Shown in pieces: positions 1 through 5,916 of a stretch of DNA of 5,916 bases (its first letter is position 1; every line of letters starts with the position of its first letter). A model generated the notes under the pieces. It worked only from the letters and a program-made list of their open reading frames with translations, searched no databases and had not been told where the DNA came from. Source of the stretch: a bacterium UBP9_UBA1432 (GTDB lineage Bacteria > Vulcanimicrobiota > Xenobia > Xenobiales > Xenobiaceae); NCBI GenBank assembly GCA_002329445.1, contig DCTU01000123.1, positions 1 to 5,916 on the forward strand, read 5' to 3'. The translations under genes were made by a program, and so were the position numbers.

Positions 1-2
1 CC

Positions 3-986
3 TGTCAGGAGGCGGATGCCCATCGTTTCCTGGCCATCGTGGCCAGCGTGCAGGGGCGCTACGTCGAGGCGCTGCGGGGCTACCTGCAGTCCCTGGAGAT
101 CTACCGCGAGCAGGGCGCCCTGCTGGGGCAGGCCAAGGTCTACGGTTCGATCGGGCAGGCCCTCCTGGAGCTCTCTCGGGTGGACGAGGCCCTCTTCGCC
201 CTGAATCGGGCCCGCAAGCTGGCGGTCAAGCTGGGAGCCGACACCCAGAAGGCCGCGCTGTACGGCAAGTTGGGCATGATCTATCGCGAGCGCGAGGAGT
301 TCGACAAGGCCGTCGAGTACCACCTCAAGGACGTCGAGCTGGCCAGACGATTCGGAAACGAGCGGGCCCTGGGGTTTGCCTTCCGCAACCTGGGGCTCTC
401 CTACAGGGCTCGGGGGGAGGGCGACGAGGCCCGTTCGTATCTCTCCGAAAGCCTGGAGCGCTTCGAGGGGCTGGGGGACCACTCCCGGGTGGCCATGGTG
501 CGGCTGGACCTGGCGGAGGTCTGGCTGGACCTGGGGCGCTTCATGGAGGCCGAGGAGCAGCTTCAAGCGGCGCGCGGCCTGCTGGAACAGACTCAGTCCC
601 AAGGGGAGCTGGCGCGCATGCACCTGCTTCACGGGGTCCTGGACCGGGAACTGCGCCGGACCTCGGATGCCGAGCGGGAGCTCACGGCGGCCCTGCAGAT
701 CCTGACCAGCCTCCAGCCCTCGGGGATGCTGGTGGAGATCCACTTCGAACTGGCCCGCCTCTACCAGGTCATGGCGGACTCCCATCGGGCCGTCGGCCAC
801 CTCAAGCTGGCCCAGGGCCTGGCGCGTCAGTTGGGCCTGAACCGCTTGATGAAGAGCGTGGTCGGTCTCTTGGAACAGATCAACGAGCTGGAACTGGTGC
901 GTCTGGTCGTCCAGGAGATCGAGCGGGAGCAGGCCCTGGCCCGGCTGACCTCGGCGGGCGTCCGGCCCAGGATCACGGAATCTTGA
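3..986 (+). CDS. TPR-repeat protein, C-terminal part (5' end outside window)
   Basis: The reading frame is open from the window edge, so the true start lies upstream. A GTG at 39 is in frame but falls inside a repeat and is not a credible start. The visible 327 residues hold seven tetratricopeptide repeats in exact 40-residue register (residues 1-40, 41-80, 81-120, 121-160, 161-200, 201-240, 241-280) with no insertion between them. Each has the helix-turn-helix pattern with Gly/Ala at the packing positions, for example LGMIYREREEFDKAVEY and LGLSYRARGEGDEARSYL. The 40-residue period is that of the longer TPR class (kinesin light chain, LGN and bacterial TPR_12-type proteins), a protein-binding scaffold. 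After the repeats comes a charged helical tail (281-315) that could be a short coiled coil. No catalytic domain is visible; one may lie upstream (kinase, cyclase or regulator fusions are common), but this cannot be judged. It probably acts in the cytoplasm. The next gene follows 46 bp later on the same strand. Confidence 0.9.
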   Translation, partial: CQEADAHRFLAIVASVQGRYVEALRGYLQSLEIYREQGALLGQAKVYGSIGQALLELSRVDEALFALNRARKLAVKLGADTQKAALYGKLGMIYREREEFDKAVEYHLKDVELARRFGNERALGFAFRNLGLSYRARGEGDEARSYLSESLERFEGLGDHSRVAMVRLDLAEVWLDLGRFMEAEEQLQAARGLLEQTQSQGELARMHLLHGVLDRELRRTSDAERELTAALQILTSLQPSGMLVEIHFELARLYQVMADSHRAVGHLKLAQGLARQLGLNRLMKSVVGLLEQINELELVRLVVQEIEREQALARLTSAGVRPRITES

Positions 987-1020
987 ACGCGCTGCAGGTT
1001 CTCGGGCCCCGGGTCGCAAA

Positions 1021-1026
1021 AAGGAG
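1021..1026 (+). promoter_or_regulatory. Ribosome binding site of the MBL-fold hydrolase
   Basis: AAGGAG lies 6 bases before the ATG at 1033, a near-ideal Shine-Dalgarno sequence and spacing. It settles the start of the hydrolase gene. Confidence 0.75.
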
Positions 1027-1032
1027 ACCCTG

Positions 1033-1779
1033 ATGTCGCTTGAAGTCTTTGCGCTGCGCTTTGGAGTGGCCGAGTACCCGGCTTCCTGGGTGTGCGAGGA
1101 TGGCGGGGACGAACCCCTGACCCTCGCCCTGCACGTCTTCCTGTTGCGCACCCCGTCGCGCAGCATCCTGGTGGACACGGGCTTCCTGGATCCCGCCCTG
1201 GCGCGACGCTGGCGAATCCGCGATTTCTTCCCGGTGGCCCGTCTCCTGACCGAGGTCGGCCTGGCCCCCGAGAACATCGCGGACGTGATCCTGACCCACG
1301 GCCACTGGGACCACGTCGGTGGGGTTCGCGACTTCCTGCACGCCCGGGTGTGGATCTCCCGCGACGAGCTGGAGACCATGAAACGGGCGGTCCAGGCTCG
1401 GGGGGCAGGTCCTGAAGGCTATCGCTGGGAGGACCTGCAGGTGCTGGGCCTGGCGCCTCGCCTGCACACCTTCGGGCGCCGCCGGAGCATCGCGCCCTTC
1501 GTCCGGGTGGCCCTGGTTTCGGGACACACTCCGGGCTGTCTGGCCGTCAGCGTGCTTCGCGAAGGCCTTCCTCGCCTGGTCCTGGCCGGCGACAACGCCT
1601 GGCTCTACCGCAACCTGGAGGGGCATCCCCTGCCTTTGATGGCCCGCTCGGGGGGGCACGATGCGCTGCCCCGTCTCCGCGAGCTGGCCGGAGACGCTCC
1701 ACTGGTTCCCGGCCGCGATCCCCAACTGGGGAGCCGCTTCACCCAACTCTCACCGCGAGTGGTCCGCTTGTTTCCGTGA
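1033..1779 (+). CDS. MBL-fold metallo-hydrolase, AHL-lactonase-like
   Basis: This 248-residue protein has the usual length for a single-domain metallo-beta-lactamase-fold hydrolase and no signal peptide, so it is probably cytoplasmic. Visible landmarks are the strand ILVDTGF (45-51), the metal motif THGHWDH (88-94: H89, H91, D93, H94), the third-site His in SGHTPG (H165), and the bridging Asp in AGDNAW (D187). The LYRNLE that follows is typical of the AHL-lactonase-like branch. The position that normally carries the last metal ligand (PGHDP in relatives, H235 in AiiA) reads PGRDP here, with R228. The position three after the bridging Asp, Tyr194 in AiiA, is W190. The first metal site looks complete and the second is short of one ligand. 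Family members hydrolyse lactones, thioesters and other esters; the substrate cannot be told, and quorum quenching is not established. A strong RBS fixes the start. It sits between the TPR and PilZ genes, possibly in one operon. Confidence 0.88.
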   Translation: MSLEVFALRFGVAEYPASWVCEDGGDEPLTLALHVFLLRTPSRSILVDTGFLDPALARRWRIRDFFPVARLLTEVGLAPENIADVILTHGHWDHVGGVRDFLHARVWISRDELETMKRAVQARGAGPEGYRWEDLQVLGLAPRLHTFGRRRSIAPFVRVALVSGHTPGCLAVSVLREGLPRLVLAGDNAWLYRNLEGHPLPLMARSGGHDALPRLRELAGDAPLVPGRDPQLGSRFTQLSPRVVRLFP

Positions 1780-1822
1780 TCTTTCCGGGGGGAGGGGGAG
1801 AGTCCCCCGAGCAAGGTTGACC

Positions 1823-1829
1823 GGGAGGT
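1823..1829 (+). promoter_or_regulatory. Ribosome binding site of the PilZ gene
   Basis: GGGAGGT lies 9 bases before the ATG at 1839. It supports that start over the in-frame internal alternatives. Confidence 0.55.
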
Positions 1830-1838
1830 CCAGACAGG

Positions 1839-2165
1839 ATGGAGAAGGCGTTCCGAAATGAGCGCCGGCGCCGGCCCCGTGCCCGTTGCCGGCGTTTGTC
1901 GGTCCTGCTGGGGGAGGGGCGGGTCGTGCCGGTGGAGATCCGCAACATCAGCGAGTTCGGGGTCGGGCTGGTCTCGGGAGAACCTCTCCCCGAGAAGGCC
2001 ACGTTGCAGCTCACCCGACCCGGTGAGGCCATCGGTTGTGAGATCGAGAGGGTCTTCAGCCAGCGCGCCGCCGACGAGGATTACTATACCGGGGCCTGTT
2101 TCTGTGAAGGCGTCGAATCCGAGTCGATCCGGGACTATATCCGTCAGGCCCTGCACGCCGGTTGA
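1839..2165 (+). CDS. Stand-alone PilZ domain protein (predicted c-di-GMP receptor)
   Basis: This 108-residue protein is about the size of one PilZ domain. The N-terminus is very arginine-rich (residues 6-19) and contains the RxxxR element (best fit R10-R14, in the family context ERRRxPR). After a short strand comes NISEFG (36-41), matching the second c-di-GMP motif [D/N]xSxxG, followed by GLVS and the typical strand-turn LPEKATLQL. The later segment DYYTGACFCEG fits the closing beta strands, and the C-terminus ends in a helix (about 95-106). Both nucleotide-binding motifs appear intact, so it probably binds c-di-GMP and acts as an adaptor for a motility, adhesion or exopolysaccharide output, but the partner is not visible. 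No signal peptide or membrane segment is seen. The gene follows the hydrolase by 59 bp and converges on the leftward membrane-protein gene, with 24 bp between the stops. The family call comes from motifs alone. Confidence 0.82.
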   Translation: MEKAFRNERRRRPRARCRRLSVLLGEGRVVPVEIRNISEFGVGLVSGEPLPEKATLQLTRPGEAIGCEIERVFSQRAADEDYYTGACFCEGVESESIRDYIRQALHAG

Positions 2166-2189
2166 CCCCTTCCGGGGCAGCGGGCCGGG

Positions 2190-4874
2190 TCAGGGATGCC
2201 ATCGGGGCACCGAGATGGACGGCCCGTGGGGGGCGGCTGCGGTGATGTCCACCCTCCCGTCCCGGGGCATGGGAGCGTCGAGCAGGATCTCCACGTTCCT
2301 GGAGGTCCCAGGTGGGATCGGGCCCTCCAGGAGGACCTCACCCTCCGGGGCGAAGGGAACCCGATACCCGTGGCGTTCCGGATCCCAGATCCACCACTGG
2401 ATTCGCAGGGGGGTCCCCGGCGAGAAGGGGCGAGATCCCGTGTTGCGCAGGATCAGATGCACCTCGCGGTGGTCGCCCAGCTCCAGGTGCTCGACCCGCA
2501 GACCCTCCTCGATGGCCTGAGAGAACCGGTAGCCGGCAGTCACCTCGCCGTGCAACTCCTTCCAGGGCTGGCCCCCTCCTGGTGACCAGGCCCATGAGAG
2601 CCGGTAGTCTCCCTCCTCCAGGGGCGGGACCAGCCAGGTCCGGGCGCTCTTGCCCTGGACCCGGCAGGTCACCGGGCTGAACCGGTTCACCGTATTGCCG
2701 TCGGGATCGCGCAGGACCGGGGCCAGCCATCCGTCCAGGGGATGCGAGAAGTGGACCGTCACCGGGTAGGCGACGCCCGCGGCCCAGGAATGCGGGCCGG
2801 GGAGGCCCTCGACGGTGGCCTCGACGGCCGCGGGGGAGTCCATGATGTCCAGGCTCCCCGGGACCCCGGTCTCCTTCAGGCGGTAGAGCCGGCGGGCGTG
2901 CGCCGGCGGACCGAATTGGACCGTCGGGCTCAGGCCCGCGGGAGGCTCGGTGGACTTCCGGGCGTCCTCCAACAGCCAGTCGACGCGCAGGCCCGCCAGG
3001 GTGTCGGGATTCCGGGTCTGTCGGAAGGCCACGGTGGGTTCGCTGGGCATGTCGGGCGGGCGCCCCACGGGCAGCCATCGGGGAGGCAAAGCGTGCCCCA
3101 CCGGGAAGGCGCCTGCCAATCCGGCCAGGGCCGCCTGACGGTCGACCGAGTCCTGCCCGGCGGTCGAGAAGTCGGTCAGCAGGCGCTGATCGGGTCCGGC
3201 CTCGCGCCAGAGCCAGGCGGTGGCCTCCAGGTCGCCCCCGGTCAGGCGCAAGGAGGGAAGACCGGCCAACCAGTCTGCCGTCCTGGGATACCAGGGCAGG
3301 ACGACCCGGCGCAGCAGGCCGGAATCCCTCTGCAGGTTGATGGCCAGGTCATTCAGTCGCCGCTGGGCTCCGACCATGTCGGCCAGCAGGATCAGCACCA
3401 CCAGGCTTGCCAGCAACCCGCCGCGAGTCCCGGTGGGACGGCGTTCCCACAGGTCGGCCAGGGCCACTCCCAGCAGGGCGGCGAAGGCCAGGCCCGAGGC
3501 GAATTCCCAGCGCAGGAATTCCGCCTCGCGGATGGGGCCGAAGTCTACCATGCCCGGCGTCAGGAAGGCCAGGACGCCGAACCAGCCCAGCAGGACTCCG
3601 ACCAGGTTTCGTCTCCAGACGGCCCAGGCCAGGGTCAGGGGGGCCAGCCACGTCGGCAGCCAGTGCAGGACCAGGACCTTGGGGCCGAAGATGGAGGCAT
3701 ATCCCCCGTCGTCCAGGGCCGGTTGATAGCGGCGGAAGAGCGCCGTGTCCAGGGCGAACGAGAAGCGCTGATAGGGATCCACGCCCAGGCGGAGCGCCAG
3801 GAAGGGGTCCTTGGGGAACGAGATTCGGGCGGGCTGGGCCTGCCAGACCGGGGCGTGGAGCTCGGGGAGGGGACCGCCGGGATGCAGGACCAGGCTTCGC
3901 AGCGCGCTGCCCTGGGCCAGGGCCAGGAAGAGCGATCCCCCGACTACGACGGGTATCGCCCGCCCCAAGATGCGAGCGACCGACTTGCGGCGGTAGCCCA
4001 CCAGCGCGCAGCCCGGCAGGAAGGTGGCCAGGGCCAGCACGTAGTGGGTGGCTGACAGGGCTCCGCAGGCTCCGGCCACCAGCGTGGCCCCGGCCAGCAG
4101 GGGGAGGGGGACGGGCCATCTCCAGGCCGCGGTTCGCAGGATCTCGGCCCCCAGCGCCAGGAAGGCCGCCAGGAGCAGGTAGACCAGCAGGTTCTCGTTG
4201 TCATAGGCGTCCAGGAGGCCGACCCGCGAGCCCACGTTGACTCCCAGGAAGACCAGCATCCCCCCCAGGACCCCGGCGCGCGCGTTGCCGGAGGCGCGAC
4301 GCAACGCCAGGATCCACAACAGGGCGCTGTTGAGCGCCAGGACCAGCTCCAGGATCCATTGGGTCCGAAGGGTGTCCCCCCCGACCGTGGTGGACAGGGT
4401 CGCCAGCAGGAGGGGGCGACCGCGGTGCCCTTGCAAAGGCAGATCCGGGTAGTAGGGATTGACGGCCGGGAACGTCCCCTTCACCAGCGAGCGCGTCAGG
4501 GGATACTGGATCCAGAAGTCGTCCGCGGGGCGGGTGAGCTGGGTCGTGTGCAGGTAGAAGACCAGGGATCCCAGCAAGATCGCCACGAGCCAGCGCAGCC
4601 CGCGGTCCATGGGCTGGAATTCAGGTTCGGGGGCGGGGGCGCGCGAGAACCCGGCCGCGGCTCCGACCAGGGCCAGCCCGACCAGCAGGCATGCCCACAG
4701 CGGGAGGATGGGCGTCAGCGTCTCGACCACCAGCAAGAGCGCCGAGAGGGCCAGCGGCAGGCTCAGCGCCCAGGCCAGGGACGGGTCGGCGACTCGGCAG
4801 GCGCGCGCCGCAAACCGGGCGCCGCCTGCGCCGAGCAAGGCCAGGACGAGGAGGAGGACCGGGTCGGCAATCAT
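2190..4874 (-). CDS. Large GT-C-like membrane protein with C-terminal beta-rich domain
   Basis: From the ATG at 4874 this is 894 residues. The frame stays open to an ATG at 4988, but that extension would put about 38 Arg/Pro-rich residues before the first membrane segment. The 4874 start matches the N-terminus of the divergent paralogue, so it is preferred, although its RBS is weak. About 14 hydrophobic segments fill residues 1-505. The first large loop carries D118-D119-F-W, then NPxxPDLPLxGHxGR (139-153); further on come GVNVGxRVGLLD (211-222) and ATHYV (275-279). An acidic residue in the first outer loop, many membrane spans and a C-terminal extracytoplasmic part are features of GT-C glycosyltransferases and of DUF2298/DUF6541-type proteins. 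Residues from about 520 look soluble. The last 100 or so (NTGSRPF, then PIPPGTSRNVEILLDAP) resemble an Ig-like domain often attached to polysaccharide enzymes. The likely role is sugar transfer from a polyprenyl-phosphate donor at the cell envelope; donor and acceptor are unknown. It could also be a non-enzymatic relative. Confidence 0.8.
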   Translation of the reverse strand: MIADPVLLLVLALLGAGGARFAARACRVADPSLAWALSLPLALSALLLVVETLTPILPLWACLLVGLALVGAAAGFSRAPAPEPEFQPMDRGLRWLVAILLGSLVFYLHTTQLTRPADDFWIQYPLTRSLVKGTFPAVNPYYPDLPLQGHRGRPLLLATLSTTVGGDTLRTQWILELVLALNSALLWILALRRASGNARAGVLGGMLVFLGVNVGSRVGLLDAYDNENLLVYLLLAAFLALGAEILRTAAWRWPVPLPLLAGATLVAGACGALSATHYVLALATFLPGCALVGYRRKSVARILGRAIPVVVGGSLFLALAQGSALRSLVLHPGGPLPELHAPVWQAQPARISFPKDPFLALRLGVDPYQRFSFALDTALFRRYQPALDDGGYASIFGPKVLVLHWLPTWLAPLTLAWAVWRRNLVGVLLGWFGVLAFLTPGMVDFGPIREAEFLRWEFASGLAFAALLGVALADLWERRPTGTRGGLLASLVVLILLADMVGAQRRLNDLAINLQRDSGLLRRVVLPWYPRTADWLAGLPSLRLTGGDLEATAWLWREAGPDQRLLTDFSTAGQDSVDRQAALAGLAGAFPVGHALPPRWLPVGRPPDMPSEPTVAFRQTRNPDTLAGLRVDWLLEDARKSTEPPAGLSPTVQFGPPAHARRLYRLKETGVPGSLDIMDSPAAVEATVEGLPGPHSWAAGVAYPVTVHFSHPLDGWLAPVLRDPDGNTVNRFSPVTCRVQGKSARTWLVPPLEEGDYRLSWAWSPGGGQPWKELHGEVTAGYRFSQAIEEGLRVEHLELGDHREVHLILRNTGSRPFSPGTPLRIQWWIWDPERHGYRVPFAPEGEVLLEGPIPPGTSRNVEILLDAPMPRDGRVDITAAAPHGPSISVPRWHP

Positions 4875-4941
4875 CAGCAGGGGGATCCGTCCACCAGGGG
4901 TTCCCCCAGCTCGGACCGGCTCCTGCCTGTCGGAGGGGCCG

Positions 4942-4956
4942 CGCCGCCAGGCGGCG
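4942..4956. repeat. Perfect 15-bp palindrome (7-1-7)
   Basis: CGCCGCC, one central A, then GGCGGCG. It lies in the divergent intergenic region, on the leftward side of the candidate promoter. It could be an operator or, in leftward mRNA, a 6-bp hairpin with a 3-base loop in the leader. It consists only of G and C apart from the centre, so in this GC-rich DNA chance is a real alternative. Confidence 0.4.
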
Positions 4957-4978
4957 GATTCAGGCCTGTCGCGCGATC

Positions 4979-5007
4979 TTGCGTGCACTCCTGGCTGCCT
5001 GTAGACT
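4979..5007 (+). promoter_or_regulatory. Candidate sigma70-like promoter for the rightward membrane protein gene
   Basis: TTGCGT (4979-4984) and TAGACT (5002-5007) are separated by exactly 17 bases. The -35 box matches TTGACA at three of six positions and the -10 box matches TATAAT at four of six. Transcription would begin near 5014, leaving a leader of about 37 bases before the ATG at 5051. The spacing and position are good but the boxes are weak, so this is tentative. Confidence 0.35.
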
Positions 5008-5029
5008 CTTGCGCGATACTCTGCGCAGG
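5008..5029 (+). repeat. Inverted repeat just downstream of the candidate -10 box
   Basis: CTTGCGC (5008-5014) pairs with GCGCAGG (5023-5029) across an 8-base spacer: six Watson-Crick pairs and one T-G pair. It covers the predicted transcription start, which suits a repressor site or a leader hairpin. No T tract follows, so it is not a terminator. Confidence 0.3.
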
Positions 5030-5050
5030 CTCGTGGGGGGCTGTGGGAAC

Positions 5051-5916
5051 ATGTTCACTTCTTTTGTGGCGCTTTTCGCGTTGGCCCTGGGCTGGCTTCT
5101 GGCGCGCCGGGTGCTCCGCGAGAGGGACCCTCTCCTGGCTGGCGCCCTGGCGCCGCTGCTGGCATGCACTGCGGTGCTGGTGGCGGCCAACTGCGGGTTG
5201 CGGGGCCCCAGTCTGCTGGCTGCCGTGGTCATTCCCGCCTTCCTGCTGGCCTTCACCCGTCGGACGGGCTATCGGGTGTACGGCTCCAGCCGGGGCCAGA
5301 AGGTGTTCCTGCTCACCGGTCTTCTGGTGGTCCTGCTCTATGCCCACTACGCGCAGATGCGCTTCCTGGATTCCGACAACTGGATCCACGAGCCATTGGT
5401 CAGCGCCTATTCCTTGGGGGTCTGGCCGCCGTGCAACCCCTTCTTTCCCGACCTGCCCCTGAACGGGCACTATGGTCGGGACCTGCTGGTGTCGGTCTTC
5501 ACCTCCCCGGGCCAGGACCCCCTGGCCACGGTGTGGTTCCTGAACCCCCTGCTGCAAGGGGCGACCTTCCTGGCCCTGGTCGCCTCCATCCGCAGCCTGA
5601 CCGGGATGTTCTGGCCGGGCTATCTGGCGGCCATGCTGATGTTCTTCGGTGTCAACGTCGGGTTCCGGGTGGGTCTGGTCGACACCTTCGACAGCAACAA
5701 CGGCGTGGTCTATGCCCTGCTGGTCCTGAACCTGCATCTGCTGTTCCGTCTGTTCCGGCCCGCGCCTGCCGGCCGCGATGGCCAGCGACCGGTCACCTGG
5801 AAGGAGCTGCTGCCCATGTGGCTTCTGGCCGGCGTGGTCCTGGGAACCTTCCAGATCGTGTACGAGACCCACTTCGGCCTGCTTCTGCTGACCGGCCTCA
5901 CCCTGGGACTGGTCTT
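5051..5916 (+). CDS. GT-C-like membrane protein, N-terminal part, paralogue of the leftward gene (3' end outside window)
   Basis: The frame is open from the ATG at 5051 to the window edge, giving 288 residues with no stop. The protein starts directly in a hydrophobic segment (1-18). A G-run at 5035-5040 is a possible RBS; GTG at 5033 is an alternative start. About nine hydrophobic segments are visible (around 1-18, 28-47, 54-69, 85-100, 163-180, 189-208, 217-233, 255-270, 276 onward). Residues 109-143 align without gaps to 119-153 of the leftward protein, sharing DxWIxxPL, then GxxP, then NPxxPDLPLxGHxGR. GVNVGxRVGLxD (200-211) and THF (273-275) are also shared. This is the layout of a GT-C-type glycosyltransferase, with D109 in the first large loop as a candidate catalytic or metal-binding acid. 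Whether it carries the same C-terminal beta-rich part lies outside the window. It probably sits in the inner membrane and may work on envelope glycans; the substrate is unknown. Confidence 0.82.
   Translation, partial: MFTSFVALFALALGWLLARRVLRERDPLLAGALAPLLACTAVLVAANCGLRGPSLLAAVVIPAFLLAFTRRTGYRVYGSSRGQKVFLLTGLLVVLLYAHYAQMRFLDSDNWIHEPLVSAYSLGVWPPCNPFFPDLPLNGHYGRDLLVSVFTSPGQDPLATVWFLNPLLQGATFLALVASIRSLTGMFWPGYLAAMLMFFGVNVGFRVGLVDTFDSNNGVVYALLVLNLHLLFRLFRPAPAGRDGQRPVTWKELLPMWLLAGVVLGTFQIVYETHFGLLLLTGLTLGLV

Larger units (their letters stand above)
4875..5050. promoter_or_regulatory. Divergent intergenic region between the two paralogues
   Basis: These 176 bp separate the start codons of two head-to-head membrane-protein genes and should hold both promoters. 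The region carries a 15-bp palindrome, a sigma70-like promoter candidate for the rightward gene, an inverted repeat after its -10 box, and repeated short words (GCCTGT at 4925, 4964 and 4997; GCGCGAT at 4971 and 5011). No clear promoter was found for the leftward gene. If the leftward gene started at 4988 instead, the region would shrink to 62 bp. Confidence 0.6.

Noticed and set aside
987..1032. GC-rich inverted repeat around CGGGCCCCGG as terminator or operator
   Set aside because: The symmetry is short and imperfect, no T tract follows, and such runs are common in this composition.
973..1746. Open reading frame of 257 codons on the - strand opposite the MBL hydrolase
   Set aside because: It is antisense to a gene with intact MBL motifs and a good RBS, and its product has no domain pattern.
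1033..1779. Naming the hydrolase as an AHL lactonase (aiiA-type quorum-quenching enzyme)
   Set aside because: The overall pattern is similar, but one metal ligand and the active-site Tyr position differ, and the branch contains many other esterases. No gene symbol is justified.
1794..1808. Hairpin GGGGGA-GAG-TCCCCC between the hydrolase and PilZ genes as a terminator
   Set aside because: The stem is 6 bp with a 3-base loop and no T tract follows. At most it is a minor mRNA structure.
2166..2189. Bidirectional terminator between the converging PilZ and membrane-protein genes
   Set aside because: Only a 4-bp CCCC/GGGG stem is present, with no T run on either strand.
2742..4055. Open reading frame of 437 codons on the + strand inside the leftward membrane-protein gene
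   Set aside because: The product is Gln/Gly/Arg-rich and low in complexity with no domain. It is the antisense shadow of a gene with a clear membrane-protein pattern, as expected in high-GC DNA.
4875..4988. N-terminal extension of the leftward gene to the ATG at 4988
   Set aside because: It adds about 38 Arg/Pro/Gly-rich residues in front of the first membrane segment, has no counterpart in the paralogue, and would consume most of the divergent regulatory region.
4359..5462. Open reading frame of 367 codons on the + strand across the divergent region
   Set aside because: It runs antisense to one paralogue and in a wrong frame through the other, and its Arg/Gln/Trp/Cys-rich product has no recognisable motif. 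The frame starting at 5051 encodes the conserved protein.
4874..5872. Open reading frame of 332 codons on the - strand opposite the rightward gene
   Set aside because: The product is Gln/Gly/His-rich and motif-free, and it is the shadow of the rightward paralogue.

Overview
The window is GC-rich (roughly two thirds G+C by eye) and densely coded. Synonymous third positions are mostly G or C, and long antisense shadow ORFs are present. This fits a high-GC bacterium. The mix of TPR, PilZ and large GT-C-like membrane proteins would suit a myxobacterium, another deltaproteobacterial-type lineage or a GC-rich candidate phylum, but nothing here fixes the taxon. There are no tRNA or rRNA genes, IS elements, CRISPR arrays or phage genes.

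Left half (1-2165, + strand): three co-directional genes with gaps of 46 and 59 bp. First is the 3' end of a TPR protein built from seven repeats of exactly 40 residues. Next is a metallo-beta-lactamase-fold hydrolase of the AHL-lactonase-like type. Last is a small stand-alone PilZ protein, a predicted c-di-GMP receptor. The spacing allows one transcript, with a signalling or sensory flavour, but a shared pathway is not shown. The hydrolase appears to have Arg where the family normally has its last metal-binding His.

Right half (2190-5916): two large membrane proteins transcribed away from each other across a 176-bp intergenic region. The leftward one (about 894 aa, complete) has some 14 N-terminal hydrophobic segments and a C-terminal part of about 370 residues, probably extracytoplasmic, ending in beta-rich, Ig-like domains. 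The rightward one (288 residues visible, running off the window) is its paralogue. The two share the N-terminal layout, a 35-residue block with about half its positions identical, a second motif around GVNVGxRVGL, and a TH[YF] motif. They look like GT-C-type polyprenyl-phosphate-sugar glycosyltransferases or related DUF2298/DUF6541-like membrane proteins, perhaps acting on surface polysaccharide or glycoprotein; this is inference from layout and motifs.

The intergenic region between the paralogues (4875-5050) carries a plausible sigma70-like promoter for the rightward gene, a perfect 15-bp palindrome, an inverted repeat just after the -10 box, and repeated GCCTGT and GCGCGAT words. The convergent junction (2166-2189) is only 24 bp and shows no convincing terminator. 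The most interesting items are the divergent GT-C-like paralogue pair with its shared motif block and the missing metal ligand in the hydrolase.
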